DNA of 64,000 nt from Brevibacterium sediminis (GTDB lineage: Bacteria; Actinomycetota; Actinomycetes; Actinomycetales; Brevibacteriaceae). Location: positions 496,001 to 560,000 of the forward strand of contig NZ_JABKDD010000001.1 in NCBI RefSeq assembly GCF_013623905.1, given 5' to 3'. A program made the translations under genes and the position numbers. A model generated the notes under the pieces. That model made no database searches. It was not told the DNA's origin and saw only the letters and a program-made list of their open reading frames with translations. Shown here piece by piece: positions 10,331-20,073 of the stretch (the first letter of the stretch is position 1; every line of letters begins with the position of its first letter).

Positions 10331-11860
10331 ATGGACAATCTTCATATCTCAGCAGCGCCGGTCTCGCCGGTCGACGATGCCATCAACTCTTGGTTCGACC
10401 CGATCGCCACATGGTTCGGCAGCATCATCTTCTTTCCGCTCACCTTCGGAGACTTCTCATTCCCCTTCGTCGTCCTGTGGCTGATCTTCGCCGCAGCGGT
10501 CTTCACCGTCTACTTCGGCTTCATCCAGGCTCGAGGGGCGAAGCTGTCTCTCGAGATCATCCGCGGAAAATTCTCGTCGAAGTCCGACCCGGGTGAGGTC
10601 ACCCATTTCCAAGCCCTTGCCTCTGCCCTGTCGGGCACCGTGGGCCTCGGCAACATCGCCGGTGTCGGCGTGGCCATCGCCCTCGGCGGCCCCGGAGCGA
10701 CCTTCTGGATGATCGTCGCCGGCCTCCTCGGCATGTGCACGAAGTTCGTCGAATGCACCCTCGGGGTGAAGTACCGTGAGATCGACGAGAACGGCGTCGT
10801 CCACGGCGGTCCGTTCAAATACCTCCCCGTTGCGTTCCGACGCTTCTCGAAGCCCGTGGCGACCGCTCTGACCGGACTCTTCGCCGTCGCCATCCTCATC
10901 TTCGGTGTCGTCGGCGGCGGCATGTTCCAGGCCAATCAGACCTTCGCCCAGGTCCGCACCGCCACCGGCGGCGATGACGGCTTCCTGGCCGGCCCCTTTG
11001 CCTCACTCGTGTTCGGACTCATCTTTGCGGGGCTCGTGGCCCTGGTGATCCTCGGCGGCATCCGCTCGATCGCAAAGGTGACCGACAAGCTCGTCCCTGG
11101 AATGGCCATCTTCTACGTCGTGTCATGCCTCCTCGTGCTCGGTCTCAACTACGCGAACATCCCGAACGCCATCGGCGAGATCTTCGCTGGAGCGTTCAAC
11201 CCTCAGGGAGTGGCCGGCGGCATCGTCGGAGTCATGATCATCGGCTTCCAGCGTTCGGCCTTCTCGAACGAAGCCGGCATCGGTTCGGCGGCCATCGCCC
11301 ACTCCGCTGTCAAGACCCGTCGCCCCATCTCCGAAGGATTCGTCGCACTGCTCGAACCTTTCATCGATACGGTGATCATCTGCACCATGACCGCGCTGAC
11401 CATCATCGTTGCCAACCAGGCTTCGTATCGAAACGACCTCGGTGAGGGCGAGATCGGCGGAGTTGCTCTCGCCTCGGATGCATTCTCCACCGTCGCCTCG
11501 TGGTATCCGATCCTGCTGGCCATCGCCGTCGCACTGTTCGCCTTCTCGACCCTCATCACATGGGCGTACTACGGGGAGCGGGCGTGGAGCTATCTGTTCG
11601 GTCGCTCGAAAGCCACGATCATGATCTTCCGCACGCTCGTCTGCCTCTTCGTCGTCGTCGGCTGCATCGCCAGCTTCTCCAAGGTCGTCGAATTCGCCGA
11701 TGCGGCCCTGTTCATGTGCGCGTTCATCAATATCCTCGGCCTCTACATGCTCATGCCGGTGGTCAAGAAGGAGATGAGGAAATACCTCGCCGACCGGAGG
11801 GCCGGAACGCTCAACGACCCGGACACCGCCGACGCCGTCCCTATCGACCAGCCCGCCTGA
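10331..11860 (+). CDS. Alanine/glycine:cation symporter (AGCS family)
   Basis: 509-residue polytopic transporter of the AGCS (sodium:alanine symporter) family, which imports small neutral amino acids with Na+ or H+. Family segments are easy to see: ALASALSGTVGLGNIAGV near the N-terminal third, the GGPGATFWM loop, and FSNEAGIGSAAIAHSA further on. About ten to eleven hydrophobic helices are present. The ATG at 10331 is preferred because the family normally starts about 40 residues before the first helix; an in-frame start at 10286 would add 15 residues. Which amino acid is carried cannot be read from sequence. A hairpin follows the stop. Confidence 0.92.
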   Translation: MDNLHISAAPVSPVDDAINSWFDPIATWFGSIIFFPLTFGDFSFPFVVLWLIFAAAVFTVYFGFIQARGAKLSLEIIRGKFSSKSDPGEVTHFQALASALSGTVGLGNIAGVGVAIALGGPGATFWMIVAGLLGMCTKFVECTLGVKYREIDENGVVHGGPFKYLPVAFRRFSKPVATALTGLFAVAILIFGVVGGGMFQANQTFAQVRTATGGDDGFLAGPFASLVFGLIFAGLVALVILGGIRSIAKVTDKLVPGMAIFYVVSCLLVLGLNYANIPNAIGEIFAGAFNPQGVAGGIVGVMIIGFQRSAFSNEAGIGSAAIAHSAVKTRRPISEGFVALLEPFIDTVIICTMTALTIIVANQASYRNDLGEGEIGGVALASDAFSTVASWYPILLAIAVALFAFSTLITWAYYGERAWSYLFGRSKATIMIFRTLVCLFVVVGCIASFSKVVEFADAALFMCAFINILGLYMLMPVVKKEMRKYLADRRAGTLNDPDTADAVPIDQPA

Positions 11861-11911
11861 ATCCCGACCTCCGTCGGCATCGGAGGAGCACCAGCTCGAT
11901 CAAGGATGCCT

Positions 11912-11941
11912 GTGCGCCGCGCCCAAACGGATGCGGCGCAC
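11912..11941 (+). terminator. Hairpin terminator after the AGCS symporter gene
   Basis: A 9-bp perfect stem (11912-11920 with 11933-11941) with a 12-nt loop follows the symporter stop by about 50 nt and ends about 30 nt before the chorismate mutase start. Confidence 0.55.
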
Positions 11942-11972
11942 GGGCACGTCCGGGCATCGATAGACTGGGAGC

Positions 11973-12290
11973 GTGGATGAGAACAGAGACGACAGAACAC
12001 GCGCAGTCGAACGGCTGCAGGAGCTGCGAGGCAGCATCGACAACATCGATGCCTCCCTCGTTCACCTGCTCGCCGAGCGCTTCAAACTCACCGAACGCGT
12101 CGGTGAACTCAAGGCCGACCACGGTCTGCCCCCGGCCGACGAGTCGCGGGAAGCCAGGCAGGTCGCCCGACTGCGAGAACTCGCCGAGGAGTCCCATCTC
12201 GATCCGGAGTTCGCAGAGAAGTTCCTGGCGTTCATCGTCGCCGAGGTCATCCGCCGGCACGAGCGCATCGCGGAGACGCGCGAAAGCTGA
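11973..12290 (+). CDS. Chorismate mutase, AroQ type
   Basis: 105-residue monofunctional AroQ-class mutase converting chorismate to prephenate, the branch point to phenylalanine and tyrosine. The layout fits the all-helical family: a first long helix with LRGSIDNIDASLVHLLAERF, then KLTERVGELK holding the conserved Lys, then the RQVARLRELA helix and a C-terminal helix. Length is right for a free-standing enzyme with no signal peptide, so it should be cytosolic. Start is GTG at 11973 behind CTGGGA; the nearby ATG at 11977 is in another frame. In this order the gene stands alone, away from other aromatic genes. Confidence 0.88.
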   Translation: MDENRDDRTRAVERLQELRGSIDNIDASLVHLLAERFKLTERVGELKADHGLPPADESREARQVARLRELAEESHLDPEFAEKFLAFIVAEVIRRHERIAETRES

Positions 12291-12381
12291 GTCGAAGTGC
12301 CCGGGGAGCCGCCTGCCTCCGGGAGTGAACGAGAGATGGCTCACAATGGGCAGGTCTTCCCCTCGAGCATGAGCGGCGGGT

Positions 12382-12411
12382 TTGCCGTTGCTGTGCACTC
12401 TCGACTAGAAT
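12382..12411 (+). promoter_or_regulatory. Probable rplU promoter
   Basis: TTGCCG at 12382-12387 and TAGAAT at 12406-12411 are separated by 18 nt, a good match to a housekeeping actinobacterial promoter. It would give an rplU leader of about 120 nt, which holds a small 5-bp stem (12421-12435) that could be part of a ribosomal-protein leader. Strength and use are inferred. Confidence 0.5.
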
Positions 12412-12538
12412 TGATCGTCGGTGCGCGTGACGCACCACGGCTGGTGATTCCTCTCAATGGGATGTCTGCGGGACTCGTTCTGCGGCAGCCAAGGGACAAC
12501 CGCCGTTCGTTTGTTTTCAACAGAAAGAGGGTTCGACC

Positions 12539-12847
12539 ATGGTCTATGCCATCGTCCGCGCCGGAGGCCACCAGGAAAAGGTGAGCGTCGGCGATATCAT
12601 CACAGTCAACCGAATGAAGGCGAAGGCTGGAGACAGTCTCGAACTCGATGCCGTACTTCTTGTCGACGGTGAGACGGTCACGACCGATCCCGACGCACTG
12701 GCGAAGGTCTCGGTCAGCGCTGAGGTCGCCGGTGAACTCCGCGGTCCCAAGATTGTGATCCAGAAGTACAAGAACAAGACCGGGTACAAGAAGCGTCAGG
12801 GCCACCGCCAGGACCTCACCCGTCTGAAGATCACGAACATCAAGTAA
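12539..12847 (+). CDS. rplU: 50S ribosomal protein L21
   Basis: Structural protein of the large ribosomal subunit that binds 23S rRNA. The 102-residue product starts [15 protein letters not shown] and ends with the basic [17 protein letters not shown] region, both diagnostic of L21. An AGAAAGAGG ribosome site precedes the ATG. It heads the conserved rplU-rpmA pair, 15 nt ahead of rpmA. Confidence 0.98.
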   Translation: MVYAIVRAGGHQEKVSVGDIITVNRMKAKAGDSLELDAVLLVDGETVTTDPDALAKVSVSAEVAGELRGPKIVIQKYKNKTGYKKRQGHRQDLTRLKITNIK

Positions 12848-12862
12848 GAGGAGACTTCTCAC

Positions 12863-13114
12863 ATGGCAAGCAAAAAGGGAGTCAGCTCGACCCGCAACGG
12901 TCGCGACTCGAACCCACAGTACCTCGGCGTGAAGCGCTTCGGCGGCCAGGCCGTCAAGGCCGGCGAGATCATCGTCCGCCAGCGCGGAACCAAGTTCCAC
13001 CCCGGAGCCAATGTCGGCCGTGGAGGAGACGATACCCTCTTCGCTCTGACCGCCGGTGCCGTGGAATTCGGAACCCGCAACGGTCGCAAGATCGTCAACA
13101 TCGTCGGAGCCTGA
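12863..13114 (+). CDS. rpmA: 50S ribosomal protein L27
   Basis: 83-residue ribosomal protein whose N-terminal tail reaches the peptidyl-transferase centre. The start [16 protein letters not shown] and the [21 protein letters not shown] segment are diagnostic. The N terminus starts directly at the functional sequence, without the cleaved extension found in Firmicutes L27. A GAGGAGA ribosome site is present and a terminator follows. Confidence 0.98.
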   Translation: MASKKGVSSTRNGRDSNPQYLGVKRFGGQAVKAGEIIVRQRGTKFHPGANVGRGGDDTLFALTAGAVEFGTRNGRKIVNIVGA

Positions 13115-13166
13115 TCCTTCCCGGATCCGTTCCGTCGTCAATATGATCTCTCCCTGAAAAGGGAGC

Positions 13167-13198
13167 ATGAAGGGTGAGTCGAACGACTCACCCTTCAT
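13167..13198 (+). terminator. Hairpin terminator after rpmA
   Basis: A perfect 15-bp inverted repeat (13167-13181 with 13184-13198) lies between rpmA and obgE. With only two bases between the arms the inner pairs must open to form the loop. It separates the ribosomal pair from the obgE operon, though read-through is possible because obgE starts only 17 nt later. Confidence 0.7.
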
Positions 13199-13214
13199 CT
13201 GATATAAGGACATT

Positions 13215-14780
13215 ATGGCCACCGAGTTCGTAGACCGTGTCACCGTTCACCTCGCCGCAGGCGCAGGTGGGAACGGGTGTGCCTCGATCAGGCGCGAGAA
13301 ATTCAAACCGCTCGGCGGGCCCGACGGCGCCGACGGCGGCAACGGCGGCAACATCATCTTCCGCGTCGACCGTCAGACCACCACCCTGCTTCCCCTGCAC
13401 CACCGTCCGCACGTGCGTGCCGACGACGGCGGGATCGGCAAGGGCGATCTGCGCCACGGCGCCGACGGCAGAGACCTCATCGTCGACGTCCCCGAGGGCA
13501 CCGTGGTGAAGAACACCAACGGTGACGTCATCGCCGACCTCGTCGAAGAAGGAACCGAATTCACAGCAGCCGCCGGTGGCCGCGGCGGTCTCGGCAATGC
13601 CGCGCTGGCTTCGACGAAGCGCAAGGCCCCCGGCTTCGCGCTCCTCGGAGAGCCCGGGCAGACCCTCAGCCTCGTGCTCGAACTCAAGACGATCGCCGAT
13701 ATCGCCCTCGTGGGATACCCATCGGCGGGCAAGTCGAGCCTCATCGCTGCGCTGTCGGCCGCCAAGCCGAAGATCGCCGACTACCCATTCACGACACTCG
13801 TGCCCAACCTCGGGGTCGTTCAGGCCGGCGACACGCGCTACACCGTCGCCGACGTTCCCGGACTCATCCCCGGCGCATCTGAGGGCAAGGGACTCGGCCT
13901 CGAGTTCCTCCGCCACGTCGAACGCTGTGCCGGCCTCGTCCATGTCATCGACATGGCCACGTGGGAGCCCGGACGTGATCCCGTCTCCGACCTCACGATC
14001 ATCGAATCCGAACTCGCCGCCTATGCCGTCGACCTCGACGACGGGAGCGGACTCCTGCCGCTCTCGCAGCGCCCGAAGCTCGTGGCGCTGAACAAGATCG
14101 ACATCCCCGACGGTCGCGACCTTGCCGATATCGTCCGGCCCGATCTCGAGGCCGCCGGATACCGGGTCTTCGAGATCTCGGCAGTCAGCCATGCCGGTCT
14201 GCGGGAACTCTCGTTCGCCATGGCCGAGCTCGTGCTCGCCGAACGGGAACGTCGCGCCGAGATCGAAGCGACACCGCAGCGCGTGGTCATCCGTCCGAAG
14301 GCCGTCGACGATCGCGGATTCGAAGTCCGTTCCGAACGCACCTCCGATGGCCCGCTGTTCCGCGTCCTCGGCGACAAGCCTCGTCGGTGGGTGCAGCAGA
14401 CGGACTTCGGAAACGACGAAGCCGTCGGCTACCTCGCCGACCGCCTCGAGCACCTCGGCGTCGAAGAGGCTCTTTTCAAGGCCGGAGCGAAACCCGGCGA
14501 CACCATCGTCGTCGGCGGAGACGACGGCGTCGTCTTCGACTGGGATCCCACAACCGTCGGCGGAGCCGAACTGCTCGGCTCCCGCGGATCGGACGCCCGA
14601 CTCGACGAGGAAACGCGCTCCACACGCAAGGAACGCAAGGCCGCTTATCACGAGAAGATGGACGCGAAGGCCGCCACCCGGGCCGAGTTCGAACAAGAAC
14701 GGTTGGCCGAACGAGCACACCGCGAGAGCCGCCTCGGTGCACCTGCGACAGAGTCTGGTGAGGGAGCCGGCGAGGAGTGA
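13215..14780 (+). CDS. obgE: Obg/CgtA family ribosome-associated GTPase
   Basis: Essential GTPase linked to large-subunit maturation and the stringent response. It has the glycine-rich Obg fold at residues 1-160 (repeated GG motifs such as GGNGGNIIF and [11 protein letters not shown]), then the G domain with P-loop GYPSAGKSS near 170, switch DVPGLIPGA and the NKID nucleotide-specificity motif. The OCT domain follows, and a charged tail of about 75 residues ends the 521-residue protein; such tails are usual in actinobacteria. Start is ATG at 13215 behind AAGGA. The stop overlaps the proB GTG. Confidence 0.97.
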   Translation: MATEFVDRVTVHLAAGAGGNGCASIRREKFKPLGGPDGADGGNGGNIIFRVDRQTTTLLPLHHRPHVRADDGGIGKGDLRHGADGRDLIVDVPEGTVVKNTNGDVIADLVEEGTEFTAAAGGRGGLGNAALASTKRKAPGFALLGEPGQTLSLVLELKTIADIALVGYPSAGKSSLIAALSAAKPKIADYPFTTLVPNLGVVQAGDTRYTVADVPGLIPGASEGKGLGLEFLRHVERCAGLVHVIDMATWEPGRDPVSDLTIIESELAAYAVDLDDGSGLLPLSQRPKLVALNKIDIPDGRDLADIVRPDLEAAGYRVFEISAVSHAGLRELSFAMAELVLAERERRAEIEATPQRVVIRPKAVDDRGFEVRSERTSDGPLFRVLGDKPRRWVQQTDFGNDEAVGYLADRLEHLGVEEALFKAGAKPGDTIVVGGDDGVVFDWDPTTVGGAELLGSRGSDARLDEETRSTRKERKAAYHEKMDAKAATRAEFEQERLAERAHRESRLGAPATESGEGAGEE

Positions 14781-15943
14781 GCGCCGCAGCTCAGGCGGAC
14801 TCTTCCGCAGGATCGTTCCGTGACGACATCGCCCGAGCCCGTCGCATCGTCGTCAAGGTCGGATCGTCCTCGCTGACGACGATCGACGGCGGACTCGACG
14901 AAGCCAAACTCATCGCGCTCACCGATGTCATCGGGGCGCATCGATCAGCCGGTCATGAGGTCATCCTCGTCTCCTCCGGCGCGATCGCGGCCGGACTGGA
15001 GCCGATGGGGCTGAAGAAGCGCCCTCGAGACCTCGCCAGCCAGCAGGCGGCGGCCGGGGTCGGTCAGGGACTGCTCATGGCCGCATACACGCGAGCGCTG
15101 GGACGCTACGACCTCGTTCCCGGCCAGGTGCTGCTCACCGCCGATGACCTGATCCGACGCACCCAGTACAAGAACGCGCAGCGCGCCATCGACAAACTCC
15201 TGGCCCTGGGCACGCTGCCCATCGTCAACGAGAACGACGCCGTGGCCACCGAGGAGATCCGCTTCGGAGACAACGACCGGCTCGCAGCCCTCGTCGCTCA
15301 CCTGGCTCACGCCGATGCGCTCGTGCTGCTCTCCGATGTCGATGCGCTCTACTCGGGACCCCCGGATCAGCCCGGCTCCCGCCTGATCAGCCGTGTGCAC
15401 GGACCCAGCGACCTCGATGACCTCGCCATCGGCGGTGTCGGGACGGCCGGAACCGGCACCGGCGGAATGGCCACGAAGGTCGATGCCGCCATCATGGTCG
15501 CCGATTCGGGGATCCCGGCGGTGCTGACCTCGGCACCGCAGGCCGCCTCGGCGCTGGCGGGGGAGACCGTGGGCACATACTTCGCTGTCACCCACAGACG
15601 ACGGGGCACCCGCCTGCTGTGGCTGCGCCATCTCGCCCGGACCTTCGGCTCGGTCACGATCGACAGAGGAGCCGAAACAGCTGTGCTCTCCCGGGGGACG
15701 TCCCTGCTCGCCGCGGGAGTCACCTCCTGCAGCGGAGACTTCGAAGCAGGGGACCCGGTCGAGATCCGCAATCTCGACGACGAGGTCATCGCCCGCGGTA
15801 TGTCGAACTTCTCCTCGGACGAGCTGCCGCTGATGTTCCGTTCCACGACCGAGGAACTTGGCACCCGTCTGGGAAATGATTACCGTAAAGAGGTCATCCA
15901 TCGAAACGATCTCGTTCTCACACAGGTGAGCGGGGGGAGATAG
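14777..15943 (+). CDS. proB: Glutamate 5-kinase
   Basis: First enzyme of proline synthesis, phosphorylating the gamma carboxyl of glutamate with ATP; normally feedback-inhibited by proline. The 388 residues contain the amino-acid kinase domain ([10 protein letters not shown] near residue 28, [23 protein letters not shown], the GTGGMATKV loop) and a C-terminal PUA domain (about 285-370). Start is GTG at 14777, overlapping the obgE stop, with GAGGAG just upstream. It sits 3 nt before proA, forming the classical proBA pair. Confidence 0.96.
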   Translation: MSAAAQADSSAGSFRDDIARARRIVVKVGSSSLTTIDGGLDEAKLIALTDVIGAHRSAGHEVILVSSGAIAAGLEPMGLKKRPRDLASQQAAAGVGQGLLMAAYTRALGRYDLVPGQVLLTADDLIRRTQYKNAQRAIDKLLALGTLPIVNENDAVATEEIRFGDNDRLAALVAHLAHADALVLLSDVDALYSGPPDQPGSRLISRVHGPSDLDDLAIGGVGTAGTGTGGMATKVDAAIMVADSGIPAVLTSAPQAASALAGETVGTYFAVTHRRRGTRLLWLRHLARTFGSVTIDRGAETAVLSRGTSLLAAGVTSCSGDFEAGDPVEIRNLDDEVIARGMSNFSSDELPLMFRSTTEELGTRLGNDYRKEVIHRNDLVLTQVSGGR

Positions 15944-15946
15944 CAC

Positions 15947-17236
15947 ATGACAGCAGCAGCCGAGAGCCACCCGAAGACCGTGCGCGGAGTGACCCGCATC
16001 GTCCGCAACGCCAAATCCGCCTCGAGCCTGTTGGCAACGACCTCTACCGCCGAGAAGAATGCCGCTCTCGGCGCCATCGCCGAGGCGCTGCGCAGCAGCA
16101 CCGACCGCATCGCCAAAGCCAACGACGCCGACATCGCCGCCGGCACCGAGAACGGAATGAGCGAGTCTCTGCTCGACCGTCTGCGCCTCGACGCCGATCG
16201 CATCGCGGCGATCGCGGACTCCGTCGAGGACGTCATCGATCTCGCGGATCCCGTCGGCGACGTCGTCGTCGGACGCACCCTGCCCAACGGCATCCGACTC
16301 ACCCAGAACCGTGTGCCGATGGGCGTGATCGGAGCGATCTACGAAGCCCGTCCGAACGTCACCGTCGACATCGCCGTCCTCGCACTCAAATCCGGAAACG
16401 CCTCGGTCCTGCGCGGAGGATCGGCTGCACAGAACTCGAACACTGAGATCATCTCCATCCTCCGCCGCGCCGTCGAATCGGCGGGACTGCCTGCCGACTC
16501 GATCAACGGCATCGACCAGTACGGACGCGAAGGCGCGAACGTGCTCATGCACGCCCGCGACTACGTCGATCTGCTCATTCCCCGAGGCGGCGCCGACCTC
16601 ATCAACATGGTCGTGCAGGAATCGATCGTGCCCGTCATCGAAACCGGTGTGGGCAATGTGCACATGTTCATCGACTCCACCGCCACTGTGAAGACCTCCG
16701 TCGACCTCGTCCTCAACTCGAAGACGCATCGACCCAGCGTGTGCAACTCACTGGAGACCCTCCTCGTGCATGAGAAAGCCGCGAAACGAGTGCTGCCGAA
16801 GATCCTGGAACGCCTCGACGGCGCCGGGGTCATCGTCCACGCAGACTCGGACGTCTCGGCACTGGCACCGGCAGGGATGAAGGTCCGACGGGTGTCGCGG
16901 CGAGACTGGGCCAAGGAGTACCTGGGACTGGAGATCGCCATCAAGCTCGTCTCCGGTATCGAAGAGGCCATCGACCATATCCGTGCCTACAGCTCCGGCC
17001 ACACCGAGGTGATCGTGACGAAGGACCTCGACAACGCGGACACCTTCGTCACCGCCATCGATGCAGCGGCGGTGGGAGTCAACGTCTCCACGCGATTCAC
17101 TGACGGGGGAGAGCTCGGCTTCGGTGCGGAGGTGGGCATCTCCACCCAGAAGCTGCATGCTCGCGGCCCCATGGGACTCGAACAGCTGACGACCACGAAA
17201 TGGGTGATGATGGGCAACGGCCAGGTCCGTTCCTGA
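15947..17236 (+). CDS. proA: Gamma-glutamyl phosphate reductase
   Basis: Second enzyme of proline synthesis: NADPH-dependent reduction of glutamyl-5-phosphate to the semialdehyde, working with ProB. The 429-residue aldehyde-dehydrogenase-fold protein shows the GVIGAIYEARPNVTVD segment, ALKSGNASVLRGG and the catalytic cysteine region HRPSVCNSLETLLVH. ATG at 15947 follows the proB stop by 3 nt with GGGGGGAGA upstream. The next 170 nt lack a convincing gene. Confidence 0.97.
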   Translation: MTAAAESHPKTVRGVTRIVRNAKSASSLLATTSTAEKNAALGAIAEALRSSTDRIAKANDADIAAGTENGMSESLLDRLRLDADRIAAIADSVEDVIDLADPVGDVVVGRTLPNGIRLTQNRVPMGVIGAIYEARPNVTVDIAVLALKSGNASVLRGGSAAQNSNTEIISILRRAVESAGLPADSINGIDQYGREGANVLMHARDYVDLLIPRGGADLINMVVQESIVPVIETGVGNVHMFIDSTATVKTSVDLVLNSKTHRPSVCNSLETLLVHEKAAKRVLPKILERLDGAGVIVHADSDVSALAPAGMKVRRVSRRDWAKEYLGLEIAIKLVSGIEEAIDHIRAYSSGHTEVIVTKDLDNADTFVTAIDAAAVGVNVSTRFTDGGELGFGAEVGISTQKLHARGPMGLEQLTTTKWVMMGNGQVRS

Positions 17237-17412
17237 GCCCGAATCGACTCCGACACTCCGCGATCAGGGTACTCACCGCCCGACCAGGGGAGACATCGGA
17301 GAGGGAAGAATTCATGTCGATGCCGGATTCCCGGATGGTTCATGAGAAACTGAGAAGGTAACGACCCCGAAGCGCTCTGCGCGCGACGGATCACTGAGTA
17401 AGGAGAAATGAC

Positions 17413-17574
17413 GTGAACGCAGCCATTATGGCCGCCGCGGCCGAAGGTGGGGAGCACGCAGCCCACGTGGAGCTGCCGATGGATCCGATCTGGTACGGAC
17501 TCATCACCCTGGCGATCTTCATCACGATGGGCATTGTGTCTCGGTCGTGGAAGGGCATCTCGCACCGCCACTGA
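17413..17574 (+). CDS. Small single-helix membrane protein upstream of nadD
   Basis: A 53-residue frame starting at GTG 17413, behind a strong AAGGAG site (17400-17405). The first 25 residues are Ala-rich with Glu/His, then [20 protein letters not shown] forms one hydrophobic helix and the end is basic ([11 protein letters not shown]), so the C terminus probably faces the cytoplasm. It stops one base before the nadD ATG, so it is coupled to nadD. I recall similar short proteins at this locus in other Micrococcales, but cannot check that here. Function unknown. Confidence 0.7.
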   Translation: MNAAIMAAAAEGGEHAAHVELPMDPIWYGLITLAIFITMGIVSRSWKGISHRH

Positions 17575-17575
17575 T

Positions 17576-18181
17576 ATGGCAGAGCACAGACGCAGAGTCG
17601 GTGTCATGGGCGGCACCTTCGACCCCGTCCACAACGGCCACCTCGTCGCGGCAAGTGAGGTCCAGGCGACCTTCGACCTCGACGAGGTGGTTTTCGTCCC
17701 CACGGGACGGCCGTATCAGAAGGACGTCGAAGAGGTCAGCAGCGCCGAGCACCGGTACCTGATGACCGTCATCGCCACGGCATCGAATCCGCGGTTCACC
17801 GTCTCCCGAGCCGACGTCGACAGACCGGGTCCGACCTACACGATCGATACGCTGCGCGACCTTGCCAGCAGCTACGGTCCCGATACCGAGTTGTTCTTCA
17901 TCACCGGCGCGGACGCTTTGGCTCAGATCTTGACGTGGAAGAATGTGGATGAGCTGTTTTCCCTGGCCCATTTCGTCGGGGTCAGCCGGCCCGGGCACGA
18001 ACTCCGCGGTGAGGGACTGCCGGTCGACCGACTGAGTCTCGTGCAGATCCCTGCGCTGGCGATATCGTCCACGGATTGCAGACAACGGGTGATGGATGGT
18101 GCACCCGTCTGGTACCTCGTACCGGACGGCGTAGTGCAGTACATCGCGAAATACGAGTTGTACAGGAGTGAGAATGGCTGA
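17576..18181 (+). CDS. nadD: Nicotinate-nucleotide adenylyltransferase
   Basis: Converts nicotinate mononucleotide and ATP to deamido-NAD, a required step in NAD synthesis. The 201-residue protein has the nucleotidyltransferase motif [12 protein letters not shown] (residues 10-21) and the ISST(D)CR motif near the C terminus that replaces ISSTxIR in most members. ATG at 17576 lies right after the stop of the 53-residue gene. The end overlaps the next gene by 8 nt. Followed, as in other actinobacteria, by the rsfS region. Confidence 0.96.
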   Translation: MAEHRRRVGVMGGTFDPVHNGHLVAASEVQATFDLDEVVFVPTGRPYQKDVEEVSSAEHRYLMTVIATASNPRFTVSRADVDRPGPTYTIDTLRDLASSYGPDTELFFITGADALAQILTWKNVDELFSLAHFVGVSRPGHELRGEGLPVDRLSLVQIPALAISSTDCRQRVMDGAPVWYLVPDGVVQYIAKYELYRSENG

Positions 18182-19643
18182 GGAGCAGTTCACGTCACGT
18201 CGAGCACGGCGGGAAGCCGAAAGGCTGGCGGCGGAACAGGCGTTCGAAGCACGAGAGGTTCCTGAGCAGCCGAAGGAGGCTCCGAACTCTCGCGCCGGAC
18301 TCCTCAGTCCGCTGCCCCCGAAGAAGCCCGGTGCGAAACCCGCCGCCGAGACCAGTGACGACACCGCCTCGCGCATCGACCCCGAGCCCTCGCCGCGGAC
18401 CAGCCATGAGCGCGGCGCCCTGGCATCGGATCACCCGCAGGAGTCCCGGCCGCCGGTACATGCCGAAGACCGTCTCGACCCGACAAGAACCCCGTTGCCG
18501 CACTTCCAATCGCGCGCTGAGAAGAAGCGATACCTGCGCGAACACGGACTTTCGCTGTACGGCGATCTGTCCACCGGCGCGATGCCCGTTGTGGCCGACG
18601 AGAAGGAACTGGCCGAACGCCAGGCCGCTGCCGAAGGTCGACTGACAGGACCGATCCCGGAAGTCTCGGAATCCGAATCCGCGGACTCGAGCTCGGAATC
18701 TGCGACGCCGACAGCAGACTCCGCCGAAACTAAAGCTTCGGCAGCCGCTGCGAAGGAATCGGCAGCCGATTCGCAATCCGACGCGAAGTCCGCTGTGACT
18801 GAGCACGAATCCTATGACACCGCCGGTTTCGGGGGAGCCTCCGACGAGGTCGCCGCCCGCGACTTCGAGGCGCCTGTCACGCCTGCCTCGGCTCCGCGGC
18901 CGACGACCGTGGAGAGCGAACCCTATGACGCACTGTCGATGCCGTACTCGGCTCTCGACGGCGACGCTCCTGCACTGGGCACCGAGGAAGAGGGCGAGAA
19001 GCCTGCCGAGACCCCGGACGAGCCGGACGCAGAGGATCAGAACACATCAACCGACAAGCCGACCACGGGTGCTGCCGCTGCAGCAACCCCCGCGGATGAA
19101 TCTGCACCGGAAGACAAGTCGGCTGCGAAGCCTGAAGCAGATGCCGAGGACGAGTCCGAGCCTTCGTCTCGGTCGCGGCGGATGCCGATCGTGCAGCCGC
19201 CTTCGACATCCGGAGTCCGCGTCGTCACGGCCGCCTCGGCGCAGATCCCCGAGGTCGATGAACCTCGCAAGAGCGATGCTCGCGGACCGCAGACGCCGCT
19301 GTCCGGTCGTGCCGACGAGCCGCAGTCCGGCTCAGACTCCGGCAGGACCGATGATTCGGGCGGCGACGCAGGCTCCGACGACGCGGCACGCGCCCTGGCC
19401 GCCAATCCGGAGACCCGGCCGATGGACGCTGTGCCCGAAGCCTGGTCGCTGCCGAACGCCGACTACGAAGACGAAGAGACCGTCAACCCTCCCGGCTCAC
19501 GCATCCGTGCCAGCTCGGTGACCGGGCAGGACGGTCAGATCCTCATGGGCGAAGAGCCTTCGAAGATGCCCTATATCGTCCTCGGCGTGGCCGCATTCTT
19601 CGCTCTTGCCCTCATCGTCATCGCCCTCGTCATGTTCCTCTGA
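18174..19643 (+). CDS. Long disordered, tail-anchored protein between nadD and rsfS
   Basis: 489 residues with no recognised domain. The first 25 residues are basic and helical ([14 protein letters not shown]), then about 430 residues of Pro, Ala, Ser, Asp and Glu make a disordered, strongly acidic chain, with a short ordered-looking patch near residue 110 ([28 protein letters not shown]). A single hydrophobic helix closes the protein (about 465-488, [20 protein letters not shown]). This suggests a C-terminal membrane anchor with a large cytoplasmic region. ATG at 18174 is behind AGGAG. It overlaps nadD, so it is co-expressed with nadD and rsfS. Function unknown. Confidence 0.8.
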   Translation: MAEEQFTSRRARREAERLAAEQAFEAREVPEQPKEAPNSRAGLLSPLPPKKPGAKPAAETSDDTASRIDPEPSPRTSHERGALASDHPQESRPPVHAEDRLDPTRTPLPHFQSRAEKKRYLREHGLSLYGDLSTGAMPVVADEKELAERQAAAEGRLTGPIPEVSESESADSSSESATPTADSAETKASAAAAKESAADSQSDAKSAVTEHESYDTAGFGGASDEVAARDFEAPVTPASAPRPTTVESEPYDALSMPYSALDGDAPALGTEEEGEKPAETPDEPDAEDQNTSTDKPTTGAAAAATPADESAPEDKSAAKPEADAEDESEPSSRSRRMPIVQPPSTSGVRVVTAASAQIPEVDEPRKSDARGPQTPLSGRADEPQSGSDSGRTDDSGGDAGSDDAARALAANPETRPMDAVPEAWSLPNADYEDEETVNPPGSRIRASSVTGQDGQILMGEEPSKMPYIVLGVAAFFALALIVIALVMFL

Positions 19644-19695
19644 GCAACACCCGGGACACACCACCTCGATAACCGCATCCATGCGAAAGGATCTT

Positions 19696-20073
19696 GTGAG
19701 CGAGATCGCCGAATCCACCCAGCTGCTTCGAACCGCGGCCAAAGCCGCGGACGAGAAGCTCGGAACCGACATCATCGGCCTCGATGTGAGCTCCACGCTC
19801 TACATCACCGACGCGTTCCTCATCGTCTCCGCCGACAACGAACGCCAGATCGGCGCGGTCATCGACGCGATCGAACAGGAAGTGCAGCTCGTCCACGACC
19901 GCACCCCGCTGCGCCGCGAAGGCCGGGGAGGGGACTGGGTGCTGCTCGACTTCGGCGAGATCGTCGTCCATGTCTTCTCCGCCGAACAGCGCGAATACTA
20001 CGCGCTCGAGCGGTTGTGGAAGGACGTCCCGGTCATTGATCTGCAGCTGCCCGAACCCGGCTCGGACACATGA
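19696..20073 (+). CDS. rsfS: Ribosome silencing factor RsfS
   Basis: Binds ribosomal protein L14 and blocks subunit joining when nutrients are scarce, lowering translation. The 125-residue product has the family signatures IIGLDVSS, ITDAFLIVSADNERQI, GRGGDWVLLDFGEIVVHVF and EYYALERLW. GTG at 19696 is preferred because AAAGG (19686-19690) gives correct spacing; an in-frame ATG at 19681 would place that site inside the gene. The stop overlaps the next ATG. Confidence 0.95.
   Translation: MSEIAESTQLLRTAAKAADEKLGTDIIGLDVSSTLYITDAFLIVSADNERQIGAVIDAIEQEVQLVHDRTPLRREGRGGDWVLLDFGEIVVHVFSAEQREYYALERLWKDVPVIDLQLPEPGSDT

Noticed and set aside
13188..14720. 510-codon open frame antisense to obgE
   Set aside because: A shadow of the obgE codon pattern; it runs across the rpmA terminator and has no recognisable domain or ribosome site.
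14945..16729. 594-codon open frame antisense to proB and proA
   Set aside because: Long antisense frames are expected at this G+C; it covers two certain genes and has no domain.
17314..17361. 15-codon frame with a GAGAGGGAAG site after proA
   Set aside because: Too short to support, no feature in the peptide; at most a leader.
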